A stretch of 64,000 nt of DNA, from the NCBI RefSeq assembly GCF_023276405.1, contig NZ_JALRMO010000001.1, forward strand, positions 6,383,001 to 6,447,000, written 5' to 3'. The notes beneath the pieces were generated by a model, which was not told the origin of the DNA, made no database searches, and was given only the letters and a program-made list of their open reading frames with translations. The stretch is from Paenibacillus hamazuiensis (lineage in GTDB: Bacteria; Bacillota; Bacilli; Paenibacillales; NBRC-103111). Position numbers and translations under genes: made by a program. Of this stretch, positions 36,064 to 45,312 are shown piece after piece (the first letter of the stretch is position 1; every line of letters starts with the position of its first letter).

Positions 36064-37413
36064 TTAAATATCAACATGATAATCATGTCCGTCTTTTACC
36101 TTAGCCAAGAGCTTAACAGCTTCGTGCGAATATTTATTCATTTCGGACTTGTTAGTCTTTATGGTTACGTGATACTTATTGTCTGAAGCTTTGATATTAA
36201 TACCTTTCTCCAATTTGATTTGATTAATCAGTTTGTCTGCCCCGTGCCATCTCGGATAGCCAAGTTGTTCTCCAACTTGCGTTAGTGTGAACGGATATTG
36301 AATGTTAATATGGCTCGGTTTGTCCAACAATGCAACTCCGTACAAGTTAGGCAGACCCTCATCTTCATGCAAAACCTTCTCTATCATTTCAAAGTTCACA
36401 TCAACGCTTCTTCTCGGAATGTCACTCCGCACAAGCTTATATGTCCGAGCTAATAAAGCCCTCAGTAACTTGGGATGCACATTATCAACGGCTTTGTTAG
36501 CTGAAAAGGTTTCTAATATCCAATCAAAACTGTTGCTTTCAATGTATTTAACACGAATTTCTTTACCATTGACGACAAATACCTTTTCCTTTGGCGGGTT
36601 GGAATTCTCCGTAAGGTTTTTGTTGTAAGCTAAAAAATAAATGTTGGGAATAAGTTCGCCTTCGTTAGAAATAATCTCATCGATATCAGATAAGATCGAG
36701 AGGATATTTTTGTCATTCCCGCTATATCCAATGAATAGCAGAGGGTGTTCCGCAAAGAATGTCAGCAACTTCGCACTAAGATATTTTTTCTTGTTTATAA
36801 ACACTTCATAATCTTCATTGTTAAAGACCAACTCACGGTAATCTGTAATACAACCATGAATTTTGAATATTTCACCGATTGCCATCGTGTCAGGTTTCAA
36901 TACCTGCTGACCAATGACTGGTTGATAATCTGGAAATATCTTTTCGAGAAGAGTATCATAATTGGTCGTAATAATGGCATGAGGCTGAATATTTCTAAGT
37001 AGCCTAATCTCCTTTTGATACTCAACATTCTCGATTTCATCTACACTGCCAGGTGTAATTTCCTCAAATAATTTTTTTATTTGATATTTGATATACGATG
37101 ATTTTGGCACTCTTGAATCAAATAATTCAGAAGGAAACTGTTGCTTGTTAGCCCAGGCCCATTCCCGATATGAATTTGTATATTCTGTCCCAATATCCTC
37201 TAATCTAAATCCATCCTGAAGATAAAATCCCACTTCATTTTTAATCAACGGGCATCGCCTTTGTAGTTCCTCTAATAAGCCGATCCAACTTGGTCCATTA
37301 AAAAATCTTTGCGACAAGCCTGAACCAACAAATAAAATAGGCTGTGTTCCCATTTCATTGAGACAGTCCTTAATGTCTGCACTCACATCAGAGATATAGT
37401 TCATATACTCCAT
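36064..37413 (-). CDS. SIR2-domain protein, probable defence NADase
   Basis: 449 aa; ATG behind GGGAGG. SIR2 signatures: ILFVGSGLS (residues 26-34), HAIITTNYDTLLEKIF with the catalytic-type Asn, EIFKIHG with the His, and HPLLFIGYSGND. The last ~140 residues include a winged-helix-like part (FTLTQVGEQLGYPRWHGADK). SIR2 domains in stand-alone phage-defence proteins deplete NAD+ after infection; here it adjoins a type III restriction-modification pair, which supports defence. The trigger and exact system are unknown. Confidence 0.75.
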   Translation of the reverse strand: MEYMNYISDVSADIKDCLNEMGTQPILFVGSGLSQRFFNGPSWIGLLEELQRRCPLIKNEVGFYLQDGFRLEDIGTEYTNSYREWAWANKQQFPSELFDSRVPKSSYIKYQIKKLFEEITPGSVDEIENVEYQKEIRLLRNIQPHAIITTNYDTLLEKIFPDYQPVIGQQVLKPDTMAIGEIFKIHGCITDYRELVFNNEDYEVFINKKKYLSAKLLTFFAEHPLLFIGYSGNDKNILSILSDIDEIISNEGELIPNIYFLAYNKNLTENSNPPKEKVFVVNGKEIRVKYIESNSFDWILETFSANKAVDNVHPKLLRALLARTYKLVRSDIPRRSVDVNFEMIEKVLHEDEGLPNLYGVALLDKPSHINIQYPFTLTQVGEQLGYPRWHGADKLINQIKLEKGINIKASDNKYHVTIKTNKSEMNKYSHEAVKLLAKVKDGHDYHVDI

Positions 37414-37456
37414 GCTTTCACCCCTCCCTTAACAACTTCTCATAAAGGGGAGTCAT

Positions 37457-37505
37457 GGAGGAATTTGAGAGCGAAGAAAGAGGATCTTTGCTCTCAAATT
37501 CCTCC
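37457..37505. repeat. Perfect 16-bp hairpin upstream of the SIR2 gene
   Basis: Arms 37457-37472 and 37490-37505 (GGAGGAATTTGAGAGC and complement) with a 17-nt loop, in the 318-bp gap between the SIR2 start and the end of res. There is no T-run, so it is not a typical terminator; it could be a regulator site or an mRNA leader structure. Nothing else is seen in the gap. Confidence 0.55.
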
Positions 37506-37701
37506 ACCTCCTTGCCCCGCTTGAGTTTAGTCCGAGTGATCTAAGAGTAATATTCGAGAGCAACCCTGCAATTTCCTGCCCGTGGAAGATAGGGATGCAT
37601 GAGAAAAAGTCGAATAAATGTCGGGAAATATTCTCGTATCAACCTTCAATACTCATAAAAGTACACATAATTCTTTACTTGACCTTGGAGATATAAAAAT
37701 A

Positions 37702-37720
37702 AGTCCCCATTTGGGGGACT
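37702..37720 (-). terminator. Intrinsic terminator of the mod-res operon
   Basis: AGTCCCC/GGGGACT stem with a T-rich tail on the minus strand, 12 bp beyond the res stop codon. Confidence 0.75.
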
Positions 37721-37731
37721 CAAAAAATATG

Positions 37732-40368
37732 TTACTTTACAAAGTCTCTTAACCCGTTTACATTATCTTTCGTTGCCCAGTAGAATAAACATTTGCCATT
37801 ACTTCTCGCGGCCCACAGCTCTCCTACAGCCTTTTTTTCCAATTCTTCTGGACCATCCTTAATGTGATCTCCCTTGTACTCGATAACGACAATCCGACCA
37901 TCATTAAGTTCAGCAACAAAGTCTGGATAGAAACGCCCCTTTGACTTTTGTAACCAAAAACTATATTTACTATCGCTGTCAATGTTTCTTATCCAATGTT
38001 TGACCTCTGGTAATTGGTCGATGAGTAAGGCACATTCATACTCTTCACCACTACTCTTTAACTCTCCTACAAGTTCGTGGTAGTGCTTATTAAATTTGAT
38101 TCGCCCATCGTAATACCAGCTTGCAGGGTAAATTTCCTTATCAAACGTGAAGCAGTACCTATCTTCATCACTGACCAGAACTACGTCTTCCCCAAGGTCT
38201 AAACAAGCCTGCCACGCCTCTTTACGAGCCGTTTCCCTATGTCGTCCAATTAGCTTTTCTATTGCCTCGCGTAATTTGTACTTATAGTGGACAAGCGTGC
38301 TTAACTCAAATTCCCTCTCGTCGATAAGGTGCTGGATAACTTTGTAAATAAACAATGTGGACTGCTTCATTGTTATGTCGGGGTGAGGGATTTTGCGGTC
38401 AAGCCAATTTGTTAGTTCAGCAATTGTCCAACCACGGTCTTCAATATCAAGAGACAACTGCTCAACTAATTCTTCAACAAACTTAGCCTCTACTCGGCCT
38501 TGTTCCGAAACTGTTACCTCACCAATTTGTCCCTGCACATTCGATTTTGTGGAGAACTCTCCCTCACTTAACTTAGGGTCGTATTTTGAAAGTTCGAAAG
38601 CCCTCTCAAGATAAATGGACTCTTCAAATAGCTTTAAAAGATCACCTTGTTTATACAACAGATAGGGAACCTTAAAATCCCCTTTTTCCTTCGGCATTTC
38701 CGGCTCAGGTGGTGGATTAAACAAATCAAATTTCGGAATTTGCTGAGCTTGTGAAAAGAGGCTATCGACTGCCTTCTTCCCTTCATCGGTCTTAAAGGCC
38801 TTCTTAAATTCAATTTTTTCATCCTCAGACATAGTTCCTCGATATACAATCTTTTTTGCCTCCGGATTATAAGTCACTTTTTTCTTTATTGGTTCTGGTA
38901 GTTCTTCCAAATTGGGTTCTTCTTCAACCTCTTCCTCAGACTCATAGAATTCAGGGTCAAACAAGTCTGGTTCAGGAGTTGGAGGAGCAATCAAGGTTTC
39001 AGCCTCAAACCGTTCAAACCCGTTTTCTACCAACGCATCAGTAAGTGACGTTAAGGTGTTCTCAAACCTTGTCGAAGAAACGTATGCGTAAGCACGATTA
39101 AGTTCTGGATCATTCTTTTTCTTTGCATACGGTAATCGAAGTACACGACCCACTAATTGCTCGACAGCGGTTGAGGAACCAATTTCAGCTACGGAACAAA
39201 GTACATAAGCAAAAGAACAGTCCCAACCTTCTTTTAAAGCAGAAACAGTAATGATAAATTTGATTTTGCAGTCCTGTGCAAAGAGATTAACACCTTCAAG
39301 TTCTTTTGTGTCTCCCGTTGCAATGGCAATCTCTTCTCTTGGAATCTTAAAGTCTTCCATCAATGCCTGTAGAATAACGCCTACATTGATTGTCTCTCTC
39401 GTTTGAGAACGGGGTTGTGCTTGAAGCAATACTATTGGGCGGATATATTCTCCGGTTTCTCTTCGTTCCTTGTTAGCAATAACTTGAAGTCTTTTTCTTC
39501 TCCCAAGTGCTTGAGCAATAACATCCTTCCAATCTGCTTTTGTTTCGAGACGGATTGGAAGTTTTATCATTTCCTCTGCATTTAGCTCTGCCGCAGAAAT
39601 ACTACACAAGACGTTACTTGCAAACTCTCCTCTTTCGGGTCGATGGGTAGTCTGTGGAGTAGCTGTGAACTCGATGATTGAAGATGGACTAAATCGGGCA
39701 AGAGTCTCAAAAGAAAGGTTTGTCCTTGCATTGTGAGCCTCGTCGATAATTACCATTGGACGTCTTGACTTTAGAACATTCGCCAAAGAATAACAGATTC
39801 GACTACCTTCATCTGTTTTCTCAAGCGAGGATAATACAGATTCGTTTAATCCATCAAATAAGACTTTCAAATGCCCGTTATCATCATAAATTTTTCTACC
39901 ATCCGTATCCTCGATTCGGAGAGCGGCTAAAGTAGATACGATAATGAGTGTTTCGTTGTCCAACGTACTCCGCTGAACAAATAAAGCCTCTGTAATGTCT
40001 AAAACTGTTACAGGTGTGTCAATTGTCTCTTCAATGGCTTTACGGTATGGGTGTTCTACGTCTCTTAAAGCCGCTAATGTTTGATCTTTAATCGGAGTTG
40101 TAGGAACCAGCCAAAGCACAACAGCGTTGTCCTTGTGCAGAAAATCCCGCATCGTGATACTGATGCTATGCGATGATAGAAGTGTTTTGCCTCCGCCAGT
40201 AGGGACTCTCAAGCAAACATAAGGAAGTCCAGGAAGTTGTGGGATTGTGCAATAAGGACGGTTCACCTGTTGTTCAAAAGCCGCACTTGCTCCAAGTGCT
40301 CTTACCGCCTTGAAGTAATTGGATAGTGAACGTAAAACTCTTTTTTGATAATTCTTTAACGACAACAT
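37732..40368 (-). CDS. res: Type III restriction enzyme, Res subunit
   Basis: 878 aa. Superfamily 2 helicase motifs: RVPTGGGKT (I), VIIDEAHNA (II, DEAH), EFTATPQT (III), EGWDCSFAYV (V), EQLVGRVLRLP (VI). The C-terminal nuclease carries FYPDFVAELNDGRIVVIEYKG, a PD-(D/E)xK site with all residues present. Res translocates on DNA with ATP and cuts DNA that lacks Mod methylation. The start lies one base after the mod stop (TAGAATG), so it is coupled to mod. Length is normal and no inactivating changes are seen. Confidence 0.92.
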   Translation of the reverse strand: MLSLKNYQKRVLRSLSNYFKAVRALGASAAFEQQVNRPYCTIPQLPGLPYVCLRVPTGGGKTLLSSHSISITMRDFLHKDNAVVLWLVPTTPIKDQTLAALRDVEHPYRKAIEETIDTPVTVLDITEALFVQRSTLDNETLIIVSTLAALRIEDTDGRKIYDDNGHLKVLFDGLNESVLSSLEKTDEGSRICYSLANVLKSRRPMVIIDEAHNARTNLSFETLARFSPSSIIEFTATPQTTHRPERGEFASNVLCSISAAELNAEEMIKLPIRLETKADWKDVIAQALGRRKRLQVIANKERRETGEYIRPIVLLQAQPRSQTRETINVGVILQALMEDFKIPREEIAIATGDTKELEGVNLFAQDCKIKFIITVSALKEGWDCSFAYVLCSVAEIGSSTAVEQLVGRVLRLPYAKKKNDPELNRAYAYVSSTRFENTLTSLTDALVENGFERFEAETLIAPPTPEPDLFDPEFYESEEEVEEEPNLEELPEPIKKKVTYNPEAKKIVYRGTMSEDEKIEFKKAFKTDEGKKAVDSLFSQAQQIPKFDLFNPPPEPEMPKEKGDFKVPYLLYKQGDLLKLFEESIYLERAFELSKYDPKLSEGEFSTKSNVQGQIGEVTVSEQGRVEAKFVEELVEQLSLDIEDRGWTIAELTNWLDRKIPHPDITMKQSTLFIYKVIQHLIDEREFELSTLVHYKYKLREAIEKLIGRHRETARKEAWQACLDLGEDVVLVSDEDRYCFTFDKEIYPASWYYDGRIKFNKHYHELVGELKSSGEEYECALLIDQLPEVKHWIRNIDSDSKYSFWLQKSKGRFYPDFVAELNDGRIVVIEYKGDHIKDGPEELEKKAVGELWAARSNGKCLFYWATKDNVNGLRDFVK

Positions 40369-40369
40369 T

Positions 40370-42058
40370 CTACTTCACCTTTATTTCGTATGGAATTTGT
40401 TTAAAGATGATTCCATGCTCTTCAAGATATAGGGAACTCACCTTACAGCCGTTCGCAAATATCACCCTTATCCTGCCATCAAATTCTGGAAGGCTTTCTA
40501 CAATCTCTTGGGTAAGATAAGTATCATCGCCACCCTCATTAAAGTAAAGATAGTATAAATTACCTTTACCCGAACCTATGTAATTAGCTTGATTACCTGT
40601 AATGTCCCCTAATGGCTCACCTGTTTCAGTAAAGAACACATGCCTCGCCAGATCTTGATAGGTTACATTCTCCTTTATCAATCCAAAAGCATCAAACAAG
40701 CTATCACCTAATTCGCAGAAGGTAAACCCCGAACCGCCTTCCCAACCAAACTCTTCTGTTACCCCGGTATTATCCTCACCATTCGCAACACTTGTGAGTC
40801 GTTTTAACGTATGAGTATACGCATGGTCTCCCAATTCTACGGTAATAAAACGACGTTTCATTTTTAGTGCCACCGCCGCTGTGGTTCCGCTTCCTCCAAA
40901 GGAGTCAACTACAATATCTCCCTCTTCGGAAAAATGCTTGAGAAGAATCGCAAGAAGTTTTTCAGGCTTTTTACCACTATTAAATTCAACTCCACCCTCG
41001 TGTCGGCAGTTACCAAAGTCACCAGCCATATCGTAGAAGTTTGGAATTGGAGTTTCAGTAATTACTTCTCCTTCTCCACCTTCCCCATCTTCTATTTTGT
41101 CAACAGGTACGCCTTGGTAGTATTTACCTTTCGTTGCATTTGCTCTTTTCGGCCCTGTAAAGTAGCGATAATTTAGTGCATCATCGCCAATATCATAAAC
41201 TTTATACATTACTCCTAAGCCGTCTTCATCCTTACGGCCAGCTAAATAATCTCTAAAAAATCTGCCAGACGAATTGCCATTCAGAATTGTACCAGTAGCC
41301 CATATTTCCTTTAAGCCATTCACGGAAGGTTCTCCTTGCGTGATTTCGTATTCTTCGGGATTGAAAACCACTACCTTTTTGTCGCCTAACGTTATCTCTC
41401 GACCTGGCCCTTTTTCACGGATATAGAACTTAAATTTATCGTAATTGTATTCTTGTTCTTTTAGTCTTGGCTTTGCCTTTGGTGAACGCCGATAAACCAA
41501 TATTTGCTCTATCTGTTTGTGAAAGCTCATGTCTTGTGTCAAGGTCTTTTCTGAATAACGAACTTGGACATAAATGGTAGTCAAATAATTGGATGGGAGG
41601 AATATTTCGTCCATTATGGCCTTTAAATTTGCGGCTTCATTGTCATCAATCTGAACACAAATAAACCCATCTTCCCTTAGTAGTTTCTTTAATAGTTGAA
41701 GACGGGGATACATCATGCATAACCATTTATCATGACGAGATAGATCTTCCATGTCCTTACCTACAACCTTATTGAGCCATTCACGTATCTCAGGATCGTC
41801 CACTTGGTCGTTGTAGATCCAGAGCTGATTATCCCCACCAGTATTATAAGGAGGATCTATATAAACGAACTTACACTTACCTGCATAATGAGGTAACAGA
41901 GCTTTAATAGCGTACAGATTATCTCCATGTATTAGCATGTTGCCGTTACTTGCTTCAGGACGAACCGATTTTTCCATATCAGCGTTAAGCAGGCGGTAGT
42001 GGATCTCGTTGTGATGATTAACGATAGCTTTCTTACCGATCCAGTCTAAATGTGGCAT
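40370..42058 (-). CDS. mod: Type III DNA methyltransferase, Mod subunit
   Basis: 562 aa; ATG behind GGAAGGTG. Adenine-N6 methyltransferase of the beta class: motif IV DPPY in FVYIDPPYNTGGDNQ near residue 75, followed much later by motif I, VVDSFGGSGTTAAVALKM near residue 390. The variable region between them holds target recognition. Mod methylates one strand of an asymmetric site and guides Res. First gene of the mod-res operon, nearest the glmS-side end of the island. Confidence 0.92.
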   Translation of the reverse strand: MPHLDWIGKKAIVNHHNEIHYRLLNADMEKSVRPEASNGNMLIHGDNLYAIKALLPHYAGKCKFVYIDPPYNTGGDNQLWIYNDQVDDPEIREWLNKVVGKDMEDLSRHDKWLCMMYPRLQLLKKLLREDGFICVQIDDNEAANLKAIMDEIFLPSNYLTTIYVQVRYSEKTLTQDMSFHKQIEQILVYRRSPKAKPRLKEQEYNYDKFKFYIREKGPGREITLGDKKVVVFNPEEYEITQGEPSVNGLKEIWATGTILNGNSSGRFFRDYLAGRKDEDGLGVMYKVYDIGDDALNYRYFTGPKRANATKGKYYQGVPVDKIEDGEGGEGEVITETPIPNFYDMAGDFGNCRHEGGVEFNSGKKPEKLLAILLKHFSEEGDIVVDSFGGSGTTAAVALKMKRRFITVELGDHAYTHTLKRLTSVANGEDNTGVTEEFGWEGGSGFTFCELGDSLFDAFGLIKENVTYQDLARHVFFTETGEPLGDITGNQANYIGSGKGNLYYLYFNEGGDDTYLTQEIVESLPEFDGRIRVIFANGCKVSSLYLEEHGIIFKQIPYEIKVK

Positions 42059-42174
42059 TTATGATACACCTTCCAATTTTATTTCAACAAATTAAATTAA
42101 AAATCAACAATTAACCACATTACATTATAGCATAGTAGCAGTAATGTTGGTATTGATATAACGCATCACTTTAA

Positions 42175-42351
42175 TACTTTAAATCACGAAACCCTTCTGG
42201 TTTTCAAGTAATCTCCGTATACGGTTATGATGATGACGACACTCGCATCGACTTGACCAATAAGATTGACCAAGGATATATGTATCAATCCGCAAGACAG
42301 GTAATAAGCGACCTGAACCTTGATCCTGGGACGGATTACGAATTCGAATAA
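42175..42351 (+). pseudogene. 3' fragment of an unknown gene
   Basis: An open frame without start codon reads FQVISVYGYDDDDTRIDLTN...LDPGTDYEFE and ends directly before an intrinsic terminator (42361-42387). The acidic text and the terminator suggest the real end of a gene whose 5' part was lost. Between 42388 and 42568 only short unrelated frames are seen. Confidence 0.4.
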
Positions 42352-42360
42352 CACGAGAGA

Positions 42361-42387
42361 GGACAGGGGCAATCCCTGTCCTTTTTT
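42361..42387 (+). terminator. Intrinsic terminator after the gene fragment
   Basis: GGACAGGG/CCCTGTCC stem with six T on the plus strand. Confidence 0.75.
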
Positions 42388-42568
42388 CATGGCCATAATT
42401 CATTTGACCAGATTTCTCGGCTAAACATAAACTTAGGTATCCGCATTGCAGAGCTGGCGAACTTCCACATCACAGAGAAGATGCTCGCTGTCGTATGGTC
42501 GTTAAAACGGATTTGACGATCAATCCTTAACTTTTCCCCTATCCCCAATCTTCCAAATCCCTGTACGT

Positions 42569-43037
42569 TGTAGCCCTAAAAAAAACATTGTCCTCTCATG
42601 TCACCTCTCTCCATCCCCTGCAATCCCTTGCCACGCCTGGGTTTATAGGCAATTTGAGGACGAATCGAGAAAAAGCCTGATGTAAAAAAGGTTGTCCAGA
42701 AAAGCAGGGGAAAAGAAAGGGGAACTTACAGGGATTAGGATGAAACCCGAGCAAATTTGATGTAAAAAAGGTTGACCGAAAATGTAGAGAAAAGATGTGA
42801 GTAAAAAAAGGGATGCTTTCGCTTCCTTCCTTATCTCCAACTGCCGAAAACCACGTCATTCCTGAATTTCTCCAATATTATTATTCGGCGATACCTCTGC
42901 CGTTCCCTGCTTGAAATGCAAAAAAGGATCGGGGAGCTACCGGACAATTTCATCCAGCATTCCCCAATCCTTGGACAATCCTTTTTACATCAAGACAATG
43001 CTTTTTACATCAGGACAAAGTTTTTTTCATGGTGACA
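42569..43037. mobile_element. Pair of inverted Tn7-like ends enclosing 469 bp, at attTn7 behind glmS
   Basis: The right end reads inward from 43037 on the minus strand as TGTCACCATG, seven A, CTTTGTCCT; the left end reads inward from 42569 on the plus strand as TGTAGCCCT, eight A, CATTGTCCT, identical at 21 of 26 positions. Tandem ~20-bp repeats with TTGTC and TGATGTAAAAAG follow at the right end (42973-42992, 42993-43012, 43013-43032). Spaced copies lie at the left (42678-42697, 42758-42777, 42796-42812). Tight sites at one end and spread sites at the other is the Tn7 arrangement for TnsB binding. The right terminus is 23 bp past the glmS stop. The 5-bp flanks differ (TACGT and AAAGT). No gene lies inside. 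Confidence 0.65.
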
Positions 43038-43060
43038 AAAGTTCCCTTTTGTCAAACCGA

Positions 43061-44893
43061 CTACTCCACCGTCACGCTCTTCGCCAAATTCCGCGGCTTG
43101 TCGACGTCGTTGCCGCGGGCGAGCGAAGCATAATACGCGAGCAGCTGCAGCGGTACTACCGACAATGCCGGCGAGAGTAGAGCCAGCGTCTTCGGTATGC
43201 TCAGCGTCTGGTCGACTGCTTTCTTCAGCTCATCCTCACCTTCGGCGTGAATGCCGAATACGTAAGCGCCGCGCGCTTTGACTTCCTTGATGTTGCTGAC
43301 GGTCTTCTCGAACAGATCTTCCTGTGTCGCCAGGGCGATCACCGGGATGCCTTCTTCGATCAAGGCCAGCGTGCCATGCTTGAGCTCGCCGGCAGCGTAA
43401 GCCTCGGAGTGAATGTATGAGATCTCCTTCAGCTTGAGCGAACCTTCCAGAGCGACTGCGTAGTCGAGACCGCGGCCGATGAAGAACAAATCTTCATGCG
43501 TAGCGATTTGCTCCGCGAAGTTTTTCACGACGTCCGACTGTTCGAGAATGTTCTCCACCTGCGCCGGAAGTTCCTTCAACGCCGAAATCACTTCGGCAAT
43601 ATACGCCTCTTCTTGCGTGCCGAGCTCTTGAGCGAGGTACAGCCCGAGCAGGTAAAAAGCGATCAGCTGCGATGTATAAGCTTTGGTCGAAGCGACGGCG
43701 ATTTCCGGGCCGGCCCATGTGGTGATGACATCGTCCGCTTCGCGGGCTACCGAGCTGCCCACCACGTTGGTGATGGCGACTACGCGGGCGCCGTGACGTT
43801 TCGCTTCGCGCAGCGCGGCCAGCGTATCGGCGGTTTCGCCGGATTGGCTGACGACGATGACCAGCGTATTTTTCGTAATGATCGGCGAGCGGTAGCGGTA
43901 CTCGGAAGCGACGTCCGTTTCAACCGGGATGCGCGCCAGCTTTTCGATCACGTTTTTGCCGACCAGGCCGGCATGATAAGCCGTTCCGCAAGCGACGATA
44001 TGGATGTTAGTAATCCCGCGCAGATCGTCGGCGGTCATTTTCACTTCGTTCAGTACGACCCGTTTACCGGACGAATCAATGCGGCTTCCCATCGTATCGC
44101 GGTAAGCTTTCGGCTGCTCGTGGATTTCTTTCAACATAAAATGATCGAATCCGGCTTTTTCCGCCGTAACAATGTCCCAATCGACATGGAATATTTCCCG
44201 AGAAATAAAATTCCCCTCGATTGTCATTAATTCGACACCGTCTTTTGTCAAAAGCGCCATTTCGCCGTCGTTTAAAATATATACGTTCCGGGTATACTCA
44301 AGAATGGCCGGAATGTCGGAGCCGATGAAGTTTTCCCCGTCGCCTACGCCGATAATGAGCGGGCTCGCCAAGCGAACTGCAACCAGCTTATCCGGCTCGT
44401 ATTCCGTCAGTACGCCCAGGGCAAATGCGCCTGTCATCCGTTTAACGGCTTGCTGAACGGCTTTGACGATGTCGCCTTCATAAAGGCTTGCGATCAGGTG
44501 CGAAATGACTTCGGTATCCGTTTCCGATACGAATACGTGTCCTTTTGCGATCAATTCTTCTTTAAGAGAAATATAGTTTTCGATAATGCCGTTATGAACG
44601 ACCGAAAATTTCTGAGAGTTGTCGGTATGCGGATGAGAGTTGACGTCCGACGGCTTGCCGTGGGTGGCCCAGCGCGTATGCCCGATGCCGATCGTCCCTC
44701 TCAGCGGCGCTTCGCTCAGCTTCGATTCGAGCACAGCGAGACGTCCTTGCGATTTTTTAATCTGCAGGCCTTCGCCTTCCGTATATACAGCGACCCCGGC
44801 GGAGTCGTACCCGCGGTACTCCAGCTTTTTCAATCCTTCAATCAATATATTTTGCGATTTGCGGTTACCCACATATCCTACGATTCCACACAT
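43061..44893 (-). CDS. glmS: Glutamine-fructose-6-phosphate aminotransferase (isomerizing)
   Basis: 610 aa, full length. MCGIVGYVG gives the N-terminal nucleophile Cys2 of the glutamine amidotransferase domain; two SIS sugar-isomerase domains follow (VACGTAYHAG, VSQSGETADT, FIGRGLDYAVALEG), ending in the conserved AKSVTVE. The enzyme makes glucosamine-6-phosphate from fructose-6-phosphate and glutamine, the first step to UDP-GlcNAc and the wall. Its mRNA leader is a glmS ribozyme with its own promoter. The 3' end of glmS is the classical TnsD binding site. Confidence 0.97.
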   Translation of the reverse strand: MCGIVGYVGNRKSQNILIEGLKKLEYRGYDSAGVAVYTEGEGLQIKKSQGRLAVLESKLSEAPLRGTIGIGHTRWATHGKPSDVNSHPHTDNSQKFSVVHNGIIENYISLKEELIAKGHVFVSETDTEVISHLIASLYEGDIVKAVQQAVKRMTGAFALGVLTEYEPDKLVAVRLASPLIIGVGDGENFIGSDIPAILEYTRNVYILNDGEMALLTKDGVELMTIEGNFISREIFHVDWDIVTAEKAGFDHFMLKEIHEQPKAYRDTMGSRIDSSGKRVVLNEVKMTADDLRGITNIHIVACGTAYHAGLVGKNVIEKLARIPVETDVASEYRYRSPIITKNTLVIVVSQSGETADTLAALREAKRHGARVVAITNVVGSSVAREADDVITTWAGPEIAVASTKAYTSQLIAFYLLGLYLAQELGTQEEAYIAEVISALKELPAQVENILEQSDVVKNFAEQIATHEDLFFIGRGLDYAVALEGSLKLKEISYIHSEAYAAGELKHGTLALIEEGIPVIALATQEDLFEKTVSNIKEVKARGAYVFGIHAEGEDELKKAVDQTLSIPKTLALLSPALSVVPLQLLAYYASLARGNDVDKPRNLAKSVTVE

Positions 44894-44969
44894 ATTCGAA
44901 ATGACCTCCCGTTCGTCTCTATCAACATATATTAATTACGTTCATTAAGTTTAAAATTGGGCATGACAA

Positions 44970-45165
44970 AGTAAACATCCTATCGGGCTCTTGTCCGCCC
45001 GGTTGCCCGGACGTTTTGCTTCCCGATTTTACGGCATGGAAATGTGCCGGAAGGTCCCCGCCGAATGTTTCGAACACCTTCACCTCGTCAGCTTGCGATG
45101 CGCTGCCTCTTGTTCGTCCGAAAAAACCGAAGAAGCGGCACGCCTCACAAGCTCTGGCGCTGTTT
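44970..45165 (-). ncRNA. glmS: glmS ribozyme / riboswitch
   Basis: In the 419-bp leader the minus strand carries the ribozyme core: AACA|GCGCCAGAGCTTG with cleavage expected between 45161 and 45160, then GCAAGCTGACGAGGTGAAGG, GTTCGAA, and TTCGGCGGGGACCTTCC. These blocks are the conserved P1/P2 core elements of glmS ribozymes. On binding glucosamine-6-phosphate, this RNA cuts its own mRNA, so the enzyme's product lowers glmS expression. The 3' boundary is approximate. Confidence 0.93.
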
Positions 45166-45213
45166 GATCGGTAACCTCTACCCACCTTTCCATAATTAAA
45201 TAGACATATACCC

Positions 45214-45242
45214 ATCTTATTCATTTTCAGCGCATAACGCAA
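45214..45242 (-). promoter_or_regulatory. Sigma-A-type promoter of glmS
   Basis: TTGCGT (45242-45237) and TAAGAT (45219-45214) are 17 nt apart on the minus strand, about 50 nt upstream of the ribozyme cleavage site. Confidence 0.65.
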
Positions 45243-45267
45243 CTGATATTTCCCTAACCTTTTCATG

Positions 45268-45299
45268 AAAAATCCCCCATTTCTGCAAATGGGGGATCC
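45268..45299 (-). terminator. Intrinsic terminator of glmM
   Basis: ATCCCCCAT/ATGGGGGAT stem followed by T-run on the minus strand, just beyond the glmM stop; separates glmM from glmS transcription. Confidence 0.85.
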
Positions 45300-45312
45300 G
45301 CACATTATAAAA

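Noticed and set aside
42179-42403. Two minus-strand frames of 70-74 codons left of the Tn7-like ends
   Set aside because: They overlap each other and a plus-strand terminator and lack initiation signals.
695-43037. CRISPR-associated transposon
   Set aside because: No repeat-spacer array or cas gene is seen; the TniQ protein has the long TnsD form. A distant array outside the window cannot be excluded.
43496-44230. Long plus-strand frame opposite glmS (and similar frames opposite glmM, cdaR and ppc)
   Set aside because: Typical shadows of GC-rich genes; the minus-strand genes have complete family motifs.
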